DNA of 64,000 bases, from the NCBI RefSeq assembly GCF_000376865.1, contig NZ_AQXQ01000010.1, positions 62,001-126,000 on the forward strand, read 5' to 3'. Made by a program: the position numbers and the translations under genes. The DNA is from Thioalkalivibrio sp. ALJ7 (GTDB taxonomy: Bacteria; Pseudomonadota; Gammaproteobacteria; Ectothiorhodospirales; Ectothiorhodospiraceae). This document shows positions 8,810 through 18,108 of the stretch, piece by piece; within the stretch, counting starts at the first letter, position 1, and each line of letters begins with the position of its first letter. The notes beneath the pieces were generated by a model that was given only the letters and a program-made list of their open reading frames with translations, was not told the DNA's origin and searched no databases.

Positions 8810-10477
8810 TCAGTCGCTGTCGGCGCGGTACTTCTCGCGCAGGTAGTTGCGAATCGAGATCGCGGTCAGGTTGAGCACGATGATCAGCATCACCAGCACC
8901 AGGGCGGTGGCGTAGACCAGCGGGCGTCCGGCCTCGACGTTCGGGCTCTGGAAGCCGACGTCGAAGATATGGAAGCCCAGGTGCATGAACGCGCGGTCCA
9001 GGTGCAGATAGGGGAAGTTGCCGTCCAGCGGCAGGGTCGGGGCCAGCTTGACCACACCCACCAGCATCAGCGGGGCCACTTCGCCGGCGGCGCGGGCGAC
9101 CGCGAGGATCAGGCCGGTCATCATCGCCGGGGCCGACAGCGGCACGATCAGGCGCCACAGCGTCTCGGCCTTGGTTGCGCCCAGCGCCAGCGAGCCGTGA
9201 CGGATGCTGGCGCCGATGCGGGTCAGTCCTTCCTCGGTGGAGACGATCACCACCGGCAGGGTCAGTAGTGCGAGCGTCAGCGAAGCCCAGATGATCGCGG
9301 GCGAGCCGAAGGTCGGCGAGGGCAGTGCATCGCGGAAGAAGATCTGGTCGATGTTGCCGCCGATCAGGTAGACGAAGAAGCCTAGCCCGAACACGCCGAA
9401 CACGATCGACGGCACCCCGGCGAGGTTGTTCACCGAGATACGGATGGTGCGCACCAGTGGGCCCTGCTTCGCATATTCGCGCAGGTAGATCGCGGCGAGC
9501 ACGCCGAACGGGGTGACGACGATGGACATCAGGATGACCATCAGCACGGTGCCGAAGATCGCCGGCAGGATGCCGCCCTCGGTGTTGGCCTCGCGCGGGA
9601 AGCCGGTCATAAAGTCCCAGAAGGCGACGACATAGTGGCGCAGCTTGGCCGGCACGCTCATGTCGTTCGGCCACCAGGCATTCACGATGCGTGACAGCGG
9701 GATGGTCGCGTGCTGCCCGTCGGCGGTCTCCAGCACGATCGCAAAGCGGGCCAGTTCGTCGCGCAGGGCGTTGCGTTCGGCCTCCAGTTCGGCGTAGCGG
9801 GCGTCCAGCTCCTCGCGTTCGGCCTCCAGTTCTTCCTGCCGCTGGCCGCGTTCCTCCAGCGACAGCTCTTCGGCCCGCTCCACGCCGCGCTGGGCGATGC
9901 GCAGGCGTTCGAGATCGAAGTTGACCCGGCCGATCTCGATGCGCTCGATACGCTGGATCTGTTGGACCAGTTCGCGGGTCTGCGGCATGCGTTCCTCGAA
10001 CGCGGTCCGCGCCTCGGCCCCCTCGGCGACGGTCTCGCCGTCCTCCTGGTATTCGCGGATATAGCCGAAGAAATCGCCCCACTGCAGGCGCTCCAGCACG
10101 ACGACGTCGCGCGGGCGTTCCCACTCGGACATGAAGTCGTCCAGGTACCACTGGAAGTCGCGGCTGTCGAGGTCACGATTGCCACGCTTGATCAGGTGGC
10201 GGACCACGATGTCCTGGCCTTCCGGCACGGTGAAGCCGGCGTCGCGCATGGCCTGGGCGGTCATGGTCTCGGAGCGCTGCAGCTCGCCCATGACGCGTCG
10301 GGGCTCGGAGTCCTGCTCGGTCTGGTATTCGAATTCGATGACCTCGGAGGGCCAGAAGAAGGACAGACCGTTCACGGCGATCATCAGGATCAGGCCGAAG
10401 ACCATCACCAGTGAGGCAGCGACCGCTCCAGCATTCAGCCAGATCCACGGGGTGCCGGATTTGAACCAACGATTCAT
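8810..10477 (-). CDS. pstA: Phosphate ABC transporter permease PstA (long form)
   Basis: PstA (555 residues) pairs with PstC to form the phosphate channel. A first membrane helix (about 15-38) is followed by an inserted periplasmic region of about 240 residues. Its second part (about 155-250) is strongly charged and heptad-like (EERGQRQEELEAEREELDAR), predicting a coiled coil. The C-terminal half is the normal permease core, with the EAA-type loop GATKAETLWRLIVPLSAPAM and several membrane helices. E. coli PstA is about 296 residues; longer versions are known in other gammaproteobacteria. It starts 10 bases after the pstC stop. Confidence 0.95.
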   Translation of the reverse strand: MNRWFKSGTPWIWLNAGAVAASLVMVFGLILMIAVNGLSFFWPSEVIEFEYQTEQDSEPRRVMGELQRSETMTAQAMRDAGFTVPEGQDIVVRHLIKRGNRDLDSRDFQWYLDDFMSEWERPRDVVVLERLQWGDFFGYIREYQEDGETVAEGAEARTAFEERMPQTRELVQQIQRIERIEIGRVNFDLERLRIAQRGVERAEELSLEERGQRQEELEAEREELDARYAELEAERNALRDELARFAIVLETADGQHATIPLSRIVNAWWPNDMSVPAKLRHYVVAFWDFMTGFPREANTEGGILPAIFGTVLMVILMSIVVTPFGVLAAIYLREYAKQGPLVRTIRISVNNLAGVPSIVFGVFGLGFFVYLIGGNIDQIFFRDALPSPTFGSPAIIWASLTLALLTLPVVIVSTEEGLTRIGASIRHGSLALGATKAETLWRLIVPLSAPAMMTGLILAVARAAGEVAPLMLVGVVKLAPTLPLDGNFPYLHLDRAFMHLGFHIFDVGFQSPNVEAGRPLVYATALVLVMLIIVLNLTAISIRNYLREKYRADSD

Positions 10478-10487
10478 CGGGTATGCC

Positions 10488-12758
10488 TCAAAGGGAGCTG
10501 TATTTCTGGCGCAGGCGCTGGCGCACGATCTCGGCGACCGTGTTTACCGCAAAGGTCAGCGCGAACAGGACCAGGGCGGCCAGGAACAGGATGCGGAAAT
10601 GGGTGCTGCCGACGGCGGCCTCCGGCATCTCCACCGCGATGTTCGCGGAGAGCGTGCGCATGCCCTCGAAAATGTTGAAGTTGACCACCGGCGAGTTGCC
10701 GGTGGCCATCAGTACAATCATGGTCTCGCCCACCGCGCGGCCGAAGCCGATCATCACCGCCGAGAAAATCCCGGGGCTGGCGGTCAGCAGCACTACGCGC
10801 ACCACCGTCTGCCACGGGGTGGCGCCCAGGGCCAGCGAGCCCTGGGTCAGGTGTTTGGGCACGTTGAAGACCGCGTCCTCGGAGATCGAGTAGATGGTCG
10901 GGATGACCGCGAAGCCCATCGCGATGCCGATCACGAGCGCATTGCGCTGGTCATAGGTGATGCCCTGGTCGGTCAGCCACTGGCGGGCATCTCCACTGAA
11001 CATCCAGACCTCGATCAGCGGGCTCATGGACACGGAGAACCAGCCGATGGCCAGAATCACGGGGATCAGGATCGCGGCTTCCCAGCCAGCGGGTACGAGG
11101 TTGCGCAGGCTCTCCGGCAGCGCCCGTGTCCACAGGAACGCGGCGACCAGCATGCCCAGCGGCATCAGGATCAGGATGCTGGCGATCGCCGGCAGGTTGG
11201 CCTCGATGAAGGGGGCCAGCCACAGCCCGGCGAGGAAGCCGAGGATGACAGTCGGCAGCGCCTCCATCAGCTCGATCGAGGGCTTGGTGATGCTGCGCAT
11301 GCGCCGCGACATGAAATAGGCGCTGTAGATCGCGCCCATGATCGCCAGCGGGGTGGCGAACAGCATCGCGTAGAACGCGGCCTTGATAGTGCCGATGGTC
11401 AGGGGTACCAGCGAGAATTTCGGCTCGAACTCGTCCGTGGCCGAGGACGACTGCCAGACGTAGTCACCCCCGGAACGGCCTTCGTACCAGACCTTTTGCC
11501 AAAGCACATGGAAGGAGACCTCCGGGTGCGGGTTGGAGAGGTCCTGCAGGTGCCAGGTCTCGTGGTCGTCGATCCCGATCAGCAGGCGGTTGCGCGGGTC
11601 GACATACACCCGATGCAGCGGCTGGTCGGTGATCTGACGTTCGATCAGGGTCCTTTGCGAAGTGGAATAGTGGATCTTGACCTCGCCGCGGTCGTCGGCG
11701 GTCAGGAAGCCCTTGCGGATGTACTCCGGCTGGGTGTTGCGGATCGGGCCGGCGTGCGACGGGAAATCGCGCACCCGGGTGATGCGGTTCACGTTGTCGT
11801 CGTCGCGCACCAGCATGTACTGCGCGACCGTGCCGTCAGATCCACCGACGATGATGGAGACCGTGCCCAGTAGGTATTCCAGCGAGGTCACCTTGGCATC
11901 GTCGCCGCGGATGACGCGCTTGCTGTCGACCAGGCTGGCGCGCGAGGGGTTGTTGATGTCGAAGAAGTGCAGCTGCCCCTGGTCGTCGCCGACCAGCATG
12001 TGGCGGCCGGTGATATCCAGCAGGATGCGGGTCGGCGTGGCGCCCTCCGGGAGCGAGGGCAGGTCGTAGGCGGAGCGTCGGACCTCGGTCTCGCCGGTCA
12101 TCATCGAAGTGCGTTCCTCGAAGCGCACCAGCTTGAGGTCGCCATCTTCCGTTGCGGCGGCTATACGGATGCCACTGGAACCGCGTTGCACCCCGACGAC
12201 CGAGATGGCGCGGCCCTCATCATCGACGTCCAGCAGGGCCGAGTCCTCATCGCCCAGCGGATACACCAGACCTGGGTCGTACAGGCGACCCTCGGGGCTG
12301 AAACGTTCGTTGTATTCGTACTCGATGGCCAGCACCTGGCCGTTGTCCAGGCCGGCGGCCACCAGGCGCGTGCGCGGCTCGGCTGCGCTGAAGCTCGTAA
12401 CCTGCACATCCTCCGGTATCGGAAGTGCCTCCTCGTTCACGATCTCGCCGCTGTAGGGGCGGAAGAAGAGAGCACGGCGGTCCTCGGTCAGGCGCACGGC
12501 CATCTCGCGGTGGCGGTTCACGGCGAGATGGATGGTCTGGGTGTCGGCGCCGCCTGGGGCCGCGTATTCGGTGCGCGGTTCCAGTGTGGCCCCCTGGAAC
12601 ATGGGCAGCGTCTCGCTGGCCAGGTACACGAACATCAGGGTGAGCGCGCCGATCACGGCCACACCGAAAAAGCCGATGGTGTAGCGGGCGGTGTGATCCT
12701 TGGCGCGGCGCCAGCGCTGGAAGCGACCGAGGGTCGTGGTTGCGGTAAGGCTGGACAT
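10488..12758 (-). CDS. pstC: Phosphate ABC transporter permease PstC (long form)
   Basis: PstC (756 residues) is the second phosphate permease. A membrane helix near 30-52 precedes a periplasmic insert of almost 400 residues. The insert has repeated short beta motifs (for example RHMLVGDDQGQLHFFDINNPS and VSIIVGGSDGTVAQYML), suggesting a WD/beta-propeller-like domain. The permease core follows, with the EAA loop GATPWQTVVRVVLLTASPGI. E. coli PstC has about 319 residues and lacks this insert. The gene has its own PhoB box (12819-12846) and a terminator between it and pstS, so it can be transcribed separately from pstS. What the propeller-like insert does is not established. Confidence 0.94.
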   Translation of the reverse strand: MSSLTATTTLGRFQRWRRAKDHTARYTIGFFGVAVIGALTLMFVYLASETLPMFQGATLEPRTEYAAPGGADTQTIHLAVNRHREMAVRLTEDRRALFFRPYSGEIVNEEALPIPEDVQVTSFSAAEPRTRLVAAGLDNGQVLAIEYEYNERFSPEGRLYDPGLVYPLGDEDSALLDVDDEGRAISVVGVQRGSSGIRIAAATEDGDLKLVRFEERTSMMTGETEVRRSAYDLPSLPEGATPTRILLDITGRHMLVGDDQGQLHFFDINNPSRASLVDSKRVIRGDDAKVTSLEYLLGTVSIIVGGSDGTVAQYMLVRDDDNVNRITRVRDFPSHAGPIRNTQPEYIRKGFLTADDRGEVKIHYSTSQRTLIERQITDQPLHRVYVDPRNRLLIGIDDHETWHLQDLSNPHPEVSFHVLWQKVWYEGRSGGDYVWQSSSATDEFEPKFSLVPLTIGTIKAAFYAMLFATPLAIMGAIYSAYFMSRRMRSITKPSIELMEALPTVILGFLAGLWLAPFIEANLPAIASILILMPLGMLVAAFLWTRALPESLRNLVPAGWEAAILIPVILAIGWFSVSMSPLIEVWMFSGDARQWLTDQGITYDQRNALVIGIAMGFAVIPTIYSISEDAVFNVPKHLTQGSLALGATPWQTVVRVVLLTASPGIFSAVMIGFGRAVGETMIVLMATGNSPVVNFNIFEGMRTLSANIAVEMPEAAVGSTHFRILFLAALVLFALTFAVNTVAEIVRQRLRQKYSSL

Positions 12759-12818
12759 TCAGGGTCCCCTGATGCGGCAGGTGTAGGGTGGAACTGGCGG
12801 GAATGCTACGGGTGCTTC

Positions 12819-12846
12819 GTGACAAAAACGTGACAGCAATATGACG
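12819..12846 (-). promoter_or_regulatory. PhoB box upstream of pstC
   Basis: On the minus strand three TGTCA-like repeats (CGTCAT, TGTCAC, TGTCAC) recur at exactly 11-base intervals (12841, 12830 and 12819 on the plus strand). This is the known head-to-tail pho box pattern (CTGTCAT repeats every 11 bases). It lies 60-90 bases before the pstC start. Confidence 0.8.
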
Positions 12847-12898
12847 GACGATTGAACGCTGGATGGCAGGTTGTGGCGCCTGGGCGCATGCAACGGCC

Positions 12899-12932
12899 AC
12901 AAAAAAACCGGGCCCCGCGAGGGGCCCGGTTC
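12899..12932 (-). terminator. Terminator between pstS and pstC
   Basis: The stem CCGGGCCCC/GGGGCCCGG has a GCGA loop. Read on the minus strand it is followed by seven T residues. It lies 35 bases after the pstS stop and upstream of the pstC PhoB box, so most pstS transcripts should end here. This would let the binding protein be made in excess over the membrane parts (inference). Confidence 0.88.
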
Positions 12933-12966
12933 AGACCATCCGAAGATGGCCGGCAACTGACCTGGT

Positions 12967-13935
12967 TTATTCCAGGCCGAGGTTCTTGCGCTCGCGTTCG
13001 GCCACGGAGGCGGGCAGCGGGATGAACCCGTCACGCACCACGACTTCCTGGCCTTCCTTCGACAGCACCATCTTCAGGAACTCGGCCGCGCGCGGGGTCA
13101 GGCCGTCTTCCGGGTGCTTGTTGACCATCACGTAGAGGAAGCGGGCCAGCGGGTAGTCGCCGGTGGAGGCGTTTTCGGCGTTCGGCTCAAAGTACTCGCC
13201 CTCGTTCTCGCCTAGCGGGATGGCACGAACGCCGGACGTCATGTAGCCGATGCCGGAATAGCCGATACCGTTCAGGGACTCGGAGACACCCTGGACCACC
13301 GAGGCGGAGCCGGGCTGTTCGTTGACCGAATCCTTGAAGTCACCGTCGCACAGGGCATGCTGGCGGAAGAATCCATAGGTACCGGAGACCGCATTACGGC
13401 TGTAGATGGTGATGTCGCGGTTGTCCCAGGAACCATCCAGGCCGACCTGGCCCCAGCGGGTGATGTCCTCGGCGCCACCGCAGCGACGGGTGGAGGAGAA
13501 GATCGCATCGGTCTGCTCGAGGGTCAGGCCTTCGATCGGGTTATCGCGGTTCACGTACACGGCGATGGTGTCGATCGCGACCGGAACGGCGGTCATCTCG
13601 TAGCCGTGGCGCTGTTCGAACTCGGCGTGTTCGCTGTCACGCGGCATGCGCGACATCGGGCCGAAGTCGGCGGTGCCTTCGGTCAGGGCCGGCGGCGCGG
13701 TGGAGGTGCCGGCGCCCTGGATCTGGACGTTGACGTTCGGGTAGAAGTTCTGGAACTCCTCGGCCCACAGCGTCATCAGGTTGTTCAGGGTGTCGGAGCC
13801 GATGCTCGACAGGTTGCCGGAGATACCGGAGACCGACTCGTAGGCCGGGATGTCGGCATCGACTTCGGCCATCGCCGGGGTGATGGCGAGGGCGGCGGCC
13901 GCGGCGGCGGCGAGAATGGTGCGCTTGAACAGCAT
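12967..13935 (-). CDS. pstS: Phosphate-binding periplasmic protein PstS
   Basis: PstS (322 residues) captures phosphate in the periplasm and delivers it to PstCA. It starts with a signal peptide ([19 protein letters not shown], cleavage after AMA). Phosphate-pocket segments are visible: [33 protein letters not shown] and SGTYGFFR. The ATG at 13935 has GGGAG upstream; the open frame continues further 5' but has no signal peptide there. It is preceded by a strong PhoB box and followed by a terminator, giving a monocistronic phosphate-starvation unit next to phoR. Confidence 0.96.
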   Translation of the reverse strand: MLFKRTILAAAAAAALAITPAMAEVDADIPAYESVSGISGNLSSIGSDTLNNLMTLWAEEFQNFYPNVNVQIQGAGTSTAPPALTEGTADFGPMSRMPRDSEHAEFEQRHGYEMTAVPVAIDTIAVYVNRDNPIEGLTLEQTDAIFSSTRRCGGAEDITRWGQVGLDGSWDNRDITIYSRNAVSGTYGFFRQHALCDGDFKDSVNEQPGSASVVQGVSESLNGIGYSGIGYMTSGVRAIPLGENEGEYFEPNAENASTGDYPLARFLYVMVNKHPEDGLTPRAAEFLKMVLSKEGQEVVVRDGFIPLPASVAERERKNLGLE

Positions 13936-14023
13936 AGGTGTACTCCCTGGTGCTTGCTTGAAAGGTTGCTCGGACCCGGTCGGTCCTTGATGGAGGATTA
14001 TCGGGAGGCTTGCTTGCAGTTCG

Positions 14024-14052
14024 GTGACGCGCACGTGACAGGCATGTGACAT
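14024..14052 (-). promoter_or_regulatory. PhoB box upstream of pstS
   Basis: On the minus strand TGTCAC, TGTCAC and CGTCAC occur at exact 11-base spacing (plus-strand GTGAC at 14046, 14035 and 14024). The site is about 90-115 bases ahead of the pstS start. The pattern fits a tandem PhoB dimer site. Confidence 0.85.
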
Positions 14053-14111
14053 GTGGTGGGCCACTACGCCTGCGCAGCGATCGGGGATAGGGGTTCGGCC
14101 AGGCTCGGGCG

Positions 14112-14198
14112 ATCCCCGATGGATTACTTCGCTGCGCTCGCAATGACATGGCGCTGTAGCGGTCATTGCGAGGAGCGCAGCGACGCGGCAATCGGTCC
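14112..14198. repeat. Inverted pair of GTCATTGCGAG intergenic repeats
   Basis: A left half (reverse complement starting GTCATTGCGAGCGCAGCGAA) and a right half (GTCATTGCGAGGAGCGCAGC) face each other head to head. This repeat family is common between genes in many proteobacteria. It lies between phoR and pstS, 5' to the PhoB box. Confidence 0.8.
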
Positions 14199-14234
14199 TA
14201 AGGGACCGCGGGTCGGGAGCCTTGCGGATGACCG

Positions 14235-15578
14235 TCAGGCGCCCGCCGGGTCTGCCTGACTGGACCGGTCTGGGGCTTCTCCGTGGCGGGTACGGCTCAG
14301 GGGGAACAGACAAGTGAAGCGGCTGCCTTGGCCGACCTGGCTCTCGATTGCGAGGTGGCCATCGTGGCGTGCGAGCACATGCTTGACGATCGCCAGCCCG
14401 AGCCCGGTGCCGCCGCGGGACTGTGTGCGCCCCGCATCCACGCGGTAGAAGCGCTCGGTGAGGCGGCCCAGGTGATGACTGGCAATCCCAGGGCCGGCAT
14501 CCTCAACGATCAGCCGGGCCCCGTCTGGATCACGGCGCCAACGCAGGGTAATTGTGGTCCCGCCGGGGGTGTATTTCACGGCATTGAACAGCAGGTTCGC
14601 GCAGGCGGAGCGCAGTTCGTCCGGGTTGCCCCGGAACTCCAGTTCCGGGTCCGCCTGCAGTTCAATCTGGTGTGCCTCGCTGCCCGAAAGGAGGCGAGCC
14701 TCTTCGATCAGTTTATTGAGCATCGGATATGGGTTGAACCAGTCCTGCGGGCCGGTGGTTTCGCCCGTCTCCAGGCGTGATAGCAGTAGCAGGTCATCCA
14801 CCAGCAGTTTCATGCGTTCGGACTGTTCACGCAGCATCTGGACCGAGCGCGTCAGTTGCGGCTGTTCCCCCAACTCGTCTTCAAGGCTTTCGGTGACGCC
14901 GTAGAGCACGGTGAGTGGGGTGCGTAGCTCATGCGAGACATTGGCAATGAAGTCGCGCCGCATCACCTCAAGCCGGTGAAGGTGGGTGGTGTCCCGGGCC
15001 AGCAACAGGTACTGCGCATCGCCATAGGGGAGCATGCGCATCTCCAGCTGACGCTCGCTGTCCAGTGGGCAGGGGACGGTGACGCGGGCCAGGGATTCGC
15101 GGGCGCGTTCCATGAAGGCGAGGAATTCCGGGTGGCGCAGCAGGTGGGTGATGCGCTGCCCCTCGTCCCGGGGCCAGTGCAGCCCCAGTAGTTGGCAGGC
15201 CATGTCGTTGACCCATTCGATGCGCAGGTCATCGTTGAGGATGACGACGGCGTCCGGCATCGCGCGAGCGGATTCGCGGTAGCGCTCCAGCAGTTGGCGC
15301 AGGCGGTGGACCCGGTTCTCGTGGCGTTTGCGGCGGCGGTAGAGGTGATCGAAGATCACCCCCCAAAGGCCGCGCACGTCTGGTGGTTCGGCGCGCCCGC
15401 CGCGCCGCAGCCAAGTCTCCAGCCACATCAGGTTGGCGATGTTCCAGGCCAGTGCGGCGCCGAGCAGGAAGGCCACGGTAGGCCAGAACTGGCCCGTGGC
15501 CCAGCCAAGCAACAGGATCGGCAGCGCGATCAGCAGGCTGGTAATGAGGATGTCGGGCCAGGTATTGCGTGGCTGCAC
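14235..15578 (-). CDS. phoR: Phosphate regulon sensor histidine kinase PhoR
   Basis: PhoR (447 residues) is the inner-membrane kinase/phosphatase of PhoB. Two N-terminal membrane helices (about 10-50), a short linker, a PAS domain (about 100-200, [17 protein letters not shown]), a HisKA domain with NVSHELRTP (phosphorylated His near 216) and a HATPase_c domain ([32 protein letters not shown]) are in the standard order. It lies 55 bases after phoB on the same strand and would be co-transcribed. Its input comes through PstSCAB-PhoU, all encoded immediately downstream. Confidence 0.96.
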   Translation of the reverse strand: MQPRNTWPDILITSLLIALPILLLGWATGQFWPTVAFLLGAALAWNIANLMWLETWLRRGGRAEPPDVRGLWGVIFDHLYRRRKRHENRVHRLRQLLERYRESARAMPDAVVILNDDLRIEWVNDMACQLLGLHWPRDEGQRITHLLRHPEFLAFMERARESLARVTVPCPLDSERQLEMRMLPYGDAQYLLLARDTTHLHRLEVMRRDFIANVSHELRTPLTVLYGVTESLEDELGEQPQLTRSVQMLREQSERMKLLVDDLLLLSRLETGETTGPQDWFNPYPMLNKLIEEARLLSGSEAHQIELQADPELEFRGNPDELRSACANLLFNAVKYTPGGTTITLRWRRDPDGARLIVEDAGPGIASHHLGRLTERFYRVDAGRTQSRGGTGLGLAIVKHVLARHDGHLAIESQVGQGSRFTCLFPLSRTRHGEAPDRSSQADPAGA

Positions 15579-15633
15579 GGGAACCGCCGGAGCTCAAGTA
15601 GATACCGATGAGTGTACAAACATCGGGAGCCGA

Positions 15634-16323
15634 TTACGGCGTTTGCGAGAAACGGTACCCCGAGCCGCGGACGGTTTGCACAAGGTGGTCGTGGCCGGTG
15701 TCGGTCAACGCTTTGCGCAAGCGACGGATATGCACGTCCACCGTGCGTTCTTCTACGTAAACATTCGTACCCCAGACCTTGTCGAGGAGTTGTTCCCGGC
15801 TGAATACCCGGTCCTGATGGGTCATGAAGAAATGCAGCAGGTTGTATTCGGTGGGACCCATGCTGAGTGGTTCACCGTTGCCGGTGATGCGGTGCGAAAT
15901 CGGGTCCAGGCGCAGCCCTTCGACCTCGATGGGTTCCTCGCTGGTGGTGGGCGAGGTGCGCCGCAGAACGGCCTTCATGCGGGCGACCAGTTCGCGTGGG
16001 GAGAACGGTTTGGTCACATAGTCGTCGGCGCCCACGTCCAAACCACGCACACGGTCTTCTTCTTCGCCGCGAGCGGTCAGCATGATCAGAGGAATGTCCT
16101 TGGTGACCGCGCTGGTCTTCAGGGTGCGTGCCCAGTCAATGCCGCTGATATCGGGCAGCATCCAGTCCAGCAAAATCAAATCGGGTGGGTCTTCCAGAAG
16201 CAAAGACTTGGCACTGCGGACATCGCCCGCTTCACGCACGTCGTAGCCAGCCTTCTGGAACGGCAGCTGTAGCATCTCGCGGATAGCCGCGTCATCCTCA
16301 ACCAGCAGAATTCGAGTGGCCAT
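15634..16323 (-). CDS. phoB: Phosphate regulon response regulator PhoB
   Basis: PhoB (229 residues) has a receiver domain (acidic LVEDD near 7-11, phospho-Asp 53 in LLDWMLP, conserved K near 105 in VTKPFSP) and an OmpR-type winged-helix C-terminus ([23 protein letters not shown]). When phosphorylated it binds pho boxes; three candidate boxes lie in this window. The ATG at 16323 ([11 protein letters not shown]) has GAGG upstream. A further ATG at 16353 is in frame but would abut the candidate PhoB box. Confidence 0.97.
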   Translation of the reverse strand: MATRILLVEDDAAIREMLQLPFQKAGYDVREAGDVRSAKSLLLEDPPDLILLDWMLPDISGIDWARTLKTSAVTKDIPLIMLTARGEEEDRVRGLDVGADDYVTKPFSPRELVARMKAVLRRTSPTTSEEPIEVEGLRLDPISHRITGNGEPLSMGPTEYNLLHFFMTHQDRVFSREQLLDKVWGTNVYVEERTVDVHIRRLRKALTDTGHDHLVQTVRGSGYRFSQTP

Positions 16324-16356
16324 GGCCTCGCCTCGTGATTGCCTGGTCGGCATTAG

Positions 16357-16385
16357 ATAACAGCCATGTTACAGCCATGTGAACG
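16357..16385 (-). promoter_or_regulatory. Candidate PhoB box of phoBR (autoregulation)
   Basis: On the minus strand the repeats GTTCAC, GTAACA and GTTATC are spaced by 11 bases and share a CATGGC linker. The match to the pho box is weaker than at pstS and pstC, but the 11-base periodicity and position (34-62 bases before phoB) support autoregulation. Confidence 0.55.
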
Positions 16386-16442
16386 CACGGACGTTGGATA
16401 GCCGTGGAATGGATAGAAGACCGATTCTAGGGAGACGCGGAT

Positions 16443-17222
16443 TTAACTGCCGAGGACGAAGCGCTCGTCCCCGTGGAGGAAGATCATGCCGTCGTGGTGG
16501 GGCGAACGCGCCAATTGTTGACGTATGGCTTGTTCGTGACCTGGTTTGAGATGGGTAATGGCAATGCGCGGGCGGTGTTCCAGCAGGGCCAGATCCTCTT
16601 CCAGGTGTTGCGGGGTGTAGTGCTTGGCCAGGTCCGCCATGCCTTCCATCTCGTCGGGCAGCCCCGTCTCGATCATCAACAGGTCGAGATTGGGCATGGC
16701 GTTGAGGGCAGGCCAGAGCTTGCTGGAGGAGGTGGTGTCGCCGCTAAAGGCGAAGGCCGCGCCGTCGCTGTTGGTCACGCTATAGCCAACCGCCGGGACT
16801 GTGTGGCGCGCGGGTAGCACCCGTAGCTCGCGTTGGTCGACGTGAAGGATCTGATCCGGCTGTAACGACTCCAGGCGGATCAACGGTTGATCGGGTCGGG
16901 GTAGCCGGGTGAAATCCGGCCAGATGACCCAATTGAACACGTGATCGCAGAGGGCCTTCAGGGTTGCTGGGAGCCCATGCACGTGAATGGGCTCGGCGTT
17001 CGGGCTGTAGACCATGTCCGCCAGCATCGGCAGAAAGGCGATATGGTCCAGGTGCGAGTGGGTCAGAAAGACGTGGCGAATCCGCCGCAGTTCTTCCAGC
17101 GTTAGATCACCCACGCCACTGCCAGCGTCGATGAGGATATCGTCATCGATCAGGATCGAGGTGGTACGCCGACCTGGACCGATTCCCCCACTGGCGCCGA
17201 GGATGCGAACGGAGAGGCTCAT
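16443..17222 (-). CDS. Class II 3',5'-cyclic-nucleotide phosphodiesterase-like MBL protein
   Basis: This 259-residue cytoplasmic metallo-beta-lactamase-fold protein has the motif THSHLDHI (about 53-60), later FSGDTTSS (metal aspartate) and ITHLKPGH near the C-terminus. The combination THxHLDH plus TGLPDE and HLKP segments is typical of the class II cAMP phosphodiesterase family (PF02112, CpdP-like). Related RNase Z-type enzymes are the main alternative. It would lower cAMP or a related second messenger. It lies between phoB and tRNA-Ala as a single minus-strand gene. No signal peptide is visible. Confidence 0.78.
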   Translation of the reverse strand: MSLSVRILGASGGIGPGRRTTSILIDDDILIDAGSGVGDLTLEELRRIRHVFLTHSHLDHIAFLPMLADMVYSPNAEPIHVHGLPATLKALCDHVFNWVIWPDFTRLPRPDQPLIRLESLQPDQILHVDQRELRVLPARHTVPAVGYSVTNSDGAAFAFSGDTTSSSKLWPALNAMPNLDLLMIETGLPDEMEGMADLAKHYTPQHLEEDLALLEHRPRIAITHLKPGHEQAIRQQLARSPHHDGMIFLHGDERFVLGS

Positions 17223-17486
17223 GGGTGATCGTCGTCCAGTCCCATTTCGGGTGCACCTGCGGCCCCCGACATAAACCGGAGGCCAGGGCCGCTCGCCCCG
17301 GAACGCTGAAAGTGGGTGACGGACATATCGGTATGCTAGACCGGGTCCAGGCTCCAGTTCCGTGATGGGTCACGCGAAAAGGGCATTCGGTTGAGCGGTA
17401 GGACGAGTGAATCCTGTACCGATGGACTTTGCGCGGCCGGGGCTTCCCGCTAACAGGTGGAGTTGCTAGAATGCGCAGCTTCTGAA

Positions 17487-17562
<76 letters not shown>

Positions 17563-17571
17563 GGATTCAAG

Positions 17572-17602
17572 AAAAAAGGCCTGCTTTTGCAGGCCTTTTT
17601 TT
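17572..17602. terminator. Bidirectional terminator between tRNA-Ala and cynS
   Basis: GGCCTGC-TTTT-GCAGGCC is flanked by an A run on the left and a T run on the right. It can therefore stop transcription from tRNA-Ala on the plus strand and from cynS on the minus strand. Confidence 0.9.
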
Positions 17603-17628
17603 GGTTTCAGGTGTCGGCTCTTAACAAC

Positions 17629-18075
17629 CTACCAGCTCTTGTAGGGCAGGAACTTGCCGTTCCAGGTGATCTTCACGCGGTCACCCTTCGGATCTTCGAC
17701 TTTGTCGATGTCCATGGTGAAGTCAATCGCGCTCATGATGCCGTCGCCAAACTTCTCGTGGATCAGCGCCTTCATGGTGTCGCCGTAGACGTTGATCGCC
17801 TCGTAGAAGCGGTAGAGCACCGGATCAGTGGGAATGGTCTTGTCCCAATCCTTGTGCGGAAAGACCTGGAGTGCCTGTGAGACCTCCGGCCCGAGGCCGA
17901 GGAAGCTGACGAGCTTGTCGGCCTGGTCCGTTTCCAGGTGGTTCATGCCGTAGCAGGCGGAGGTCACGTAGACCTCGTGCAGGCCGGTGGCCTTGGCAAT
18001 CTCGGCCCAGGTGGTGTCGCGGTTCTCCTTGGCCTCCAGGATGGTGGTGGTCATGGCGCTCTTGCTGAGACTCAT
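17629..18075 (-). CDS. cynS: Cyanate hydratase (cyanase) CynS
   Basis: Cyanase converts cyanate and bicarbonate to carbamate, which breaks down to ammonia and CO2. It detoxifies cyanate and yields nitrogen. The 148-residue product matches the family length (E. coli 156). The catalytic triad is present with the right spacing: Arg89 and Glu92 in LYRFYEAINVYG, and Ser115 in GDGIMSAIDF (E. coli Arg96, Glu99, Ser122). The N-terminal part is the usual helical HTH-like domain. AAGGAG stands six bases before the second of two adjacent ATGs, so I start there. It is the last gene of a cynA-cynB-cynD-cynS operon and ends at a bidirectional terminator. Confidence 0.97.
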   Translation of the reverse strand: MSLSKSAMTTTILEAKENRDTTWAEIAKATGLHEVYVTSACYGMNHLETDQADKLVSFLGLGPEVSQALQVFPHKDWDKTIPTDPVLYRFYEAINVYGDTMKALIHEKFGDGIMSAIDFTMDIDKVEDPKGDRVKITWNGKFLPYKSW

Positions 18076-18108
18076 CATGTGCTCCTTGAATGCGATGGAT
18101 AAAGGGGG

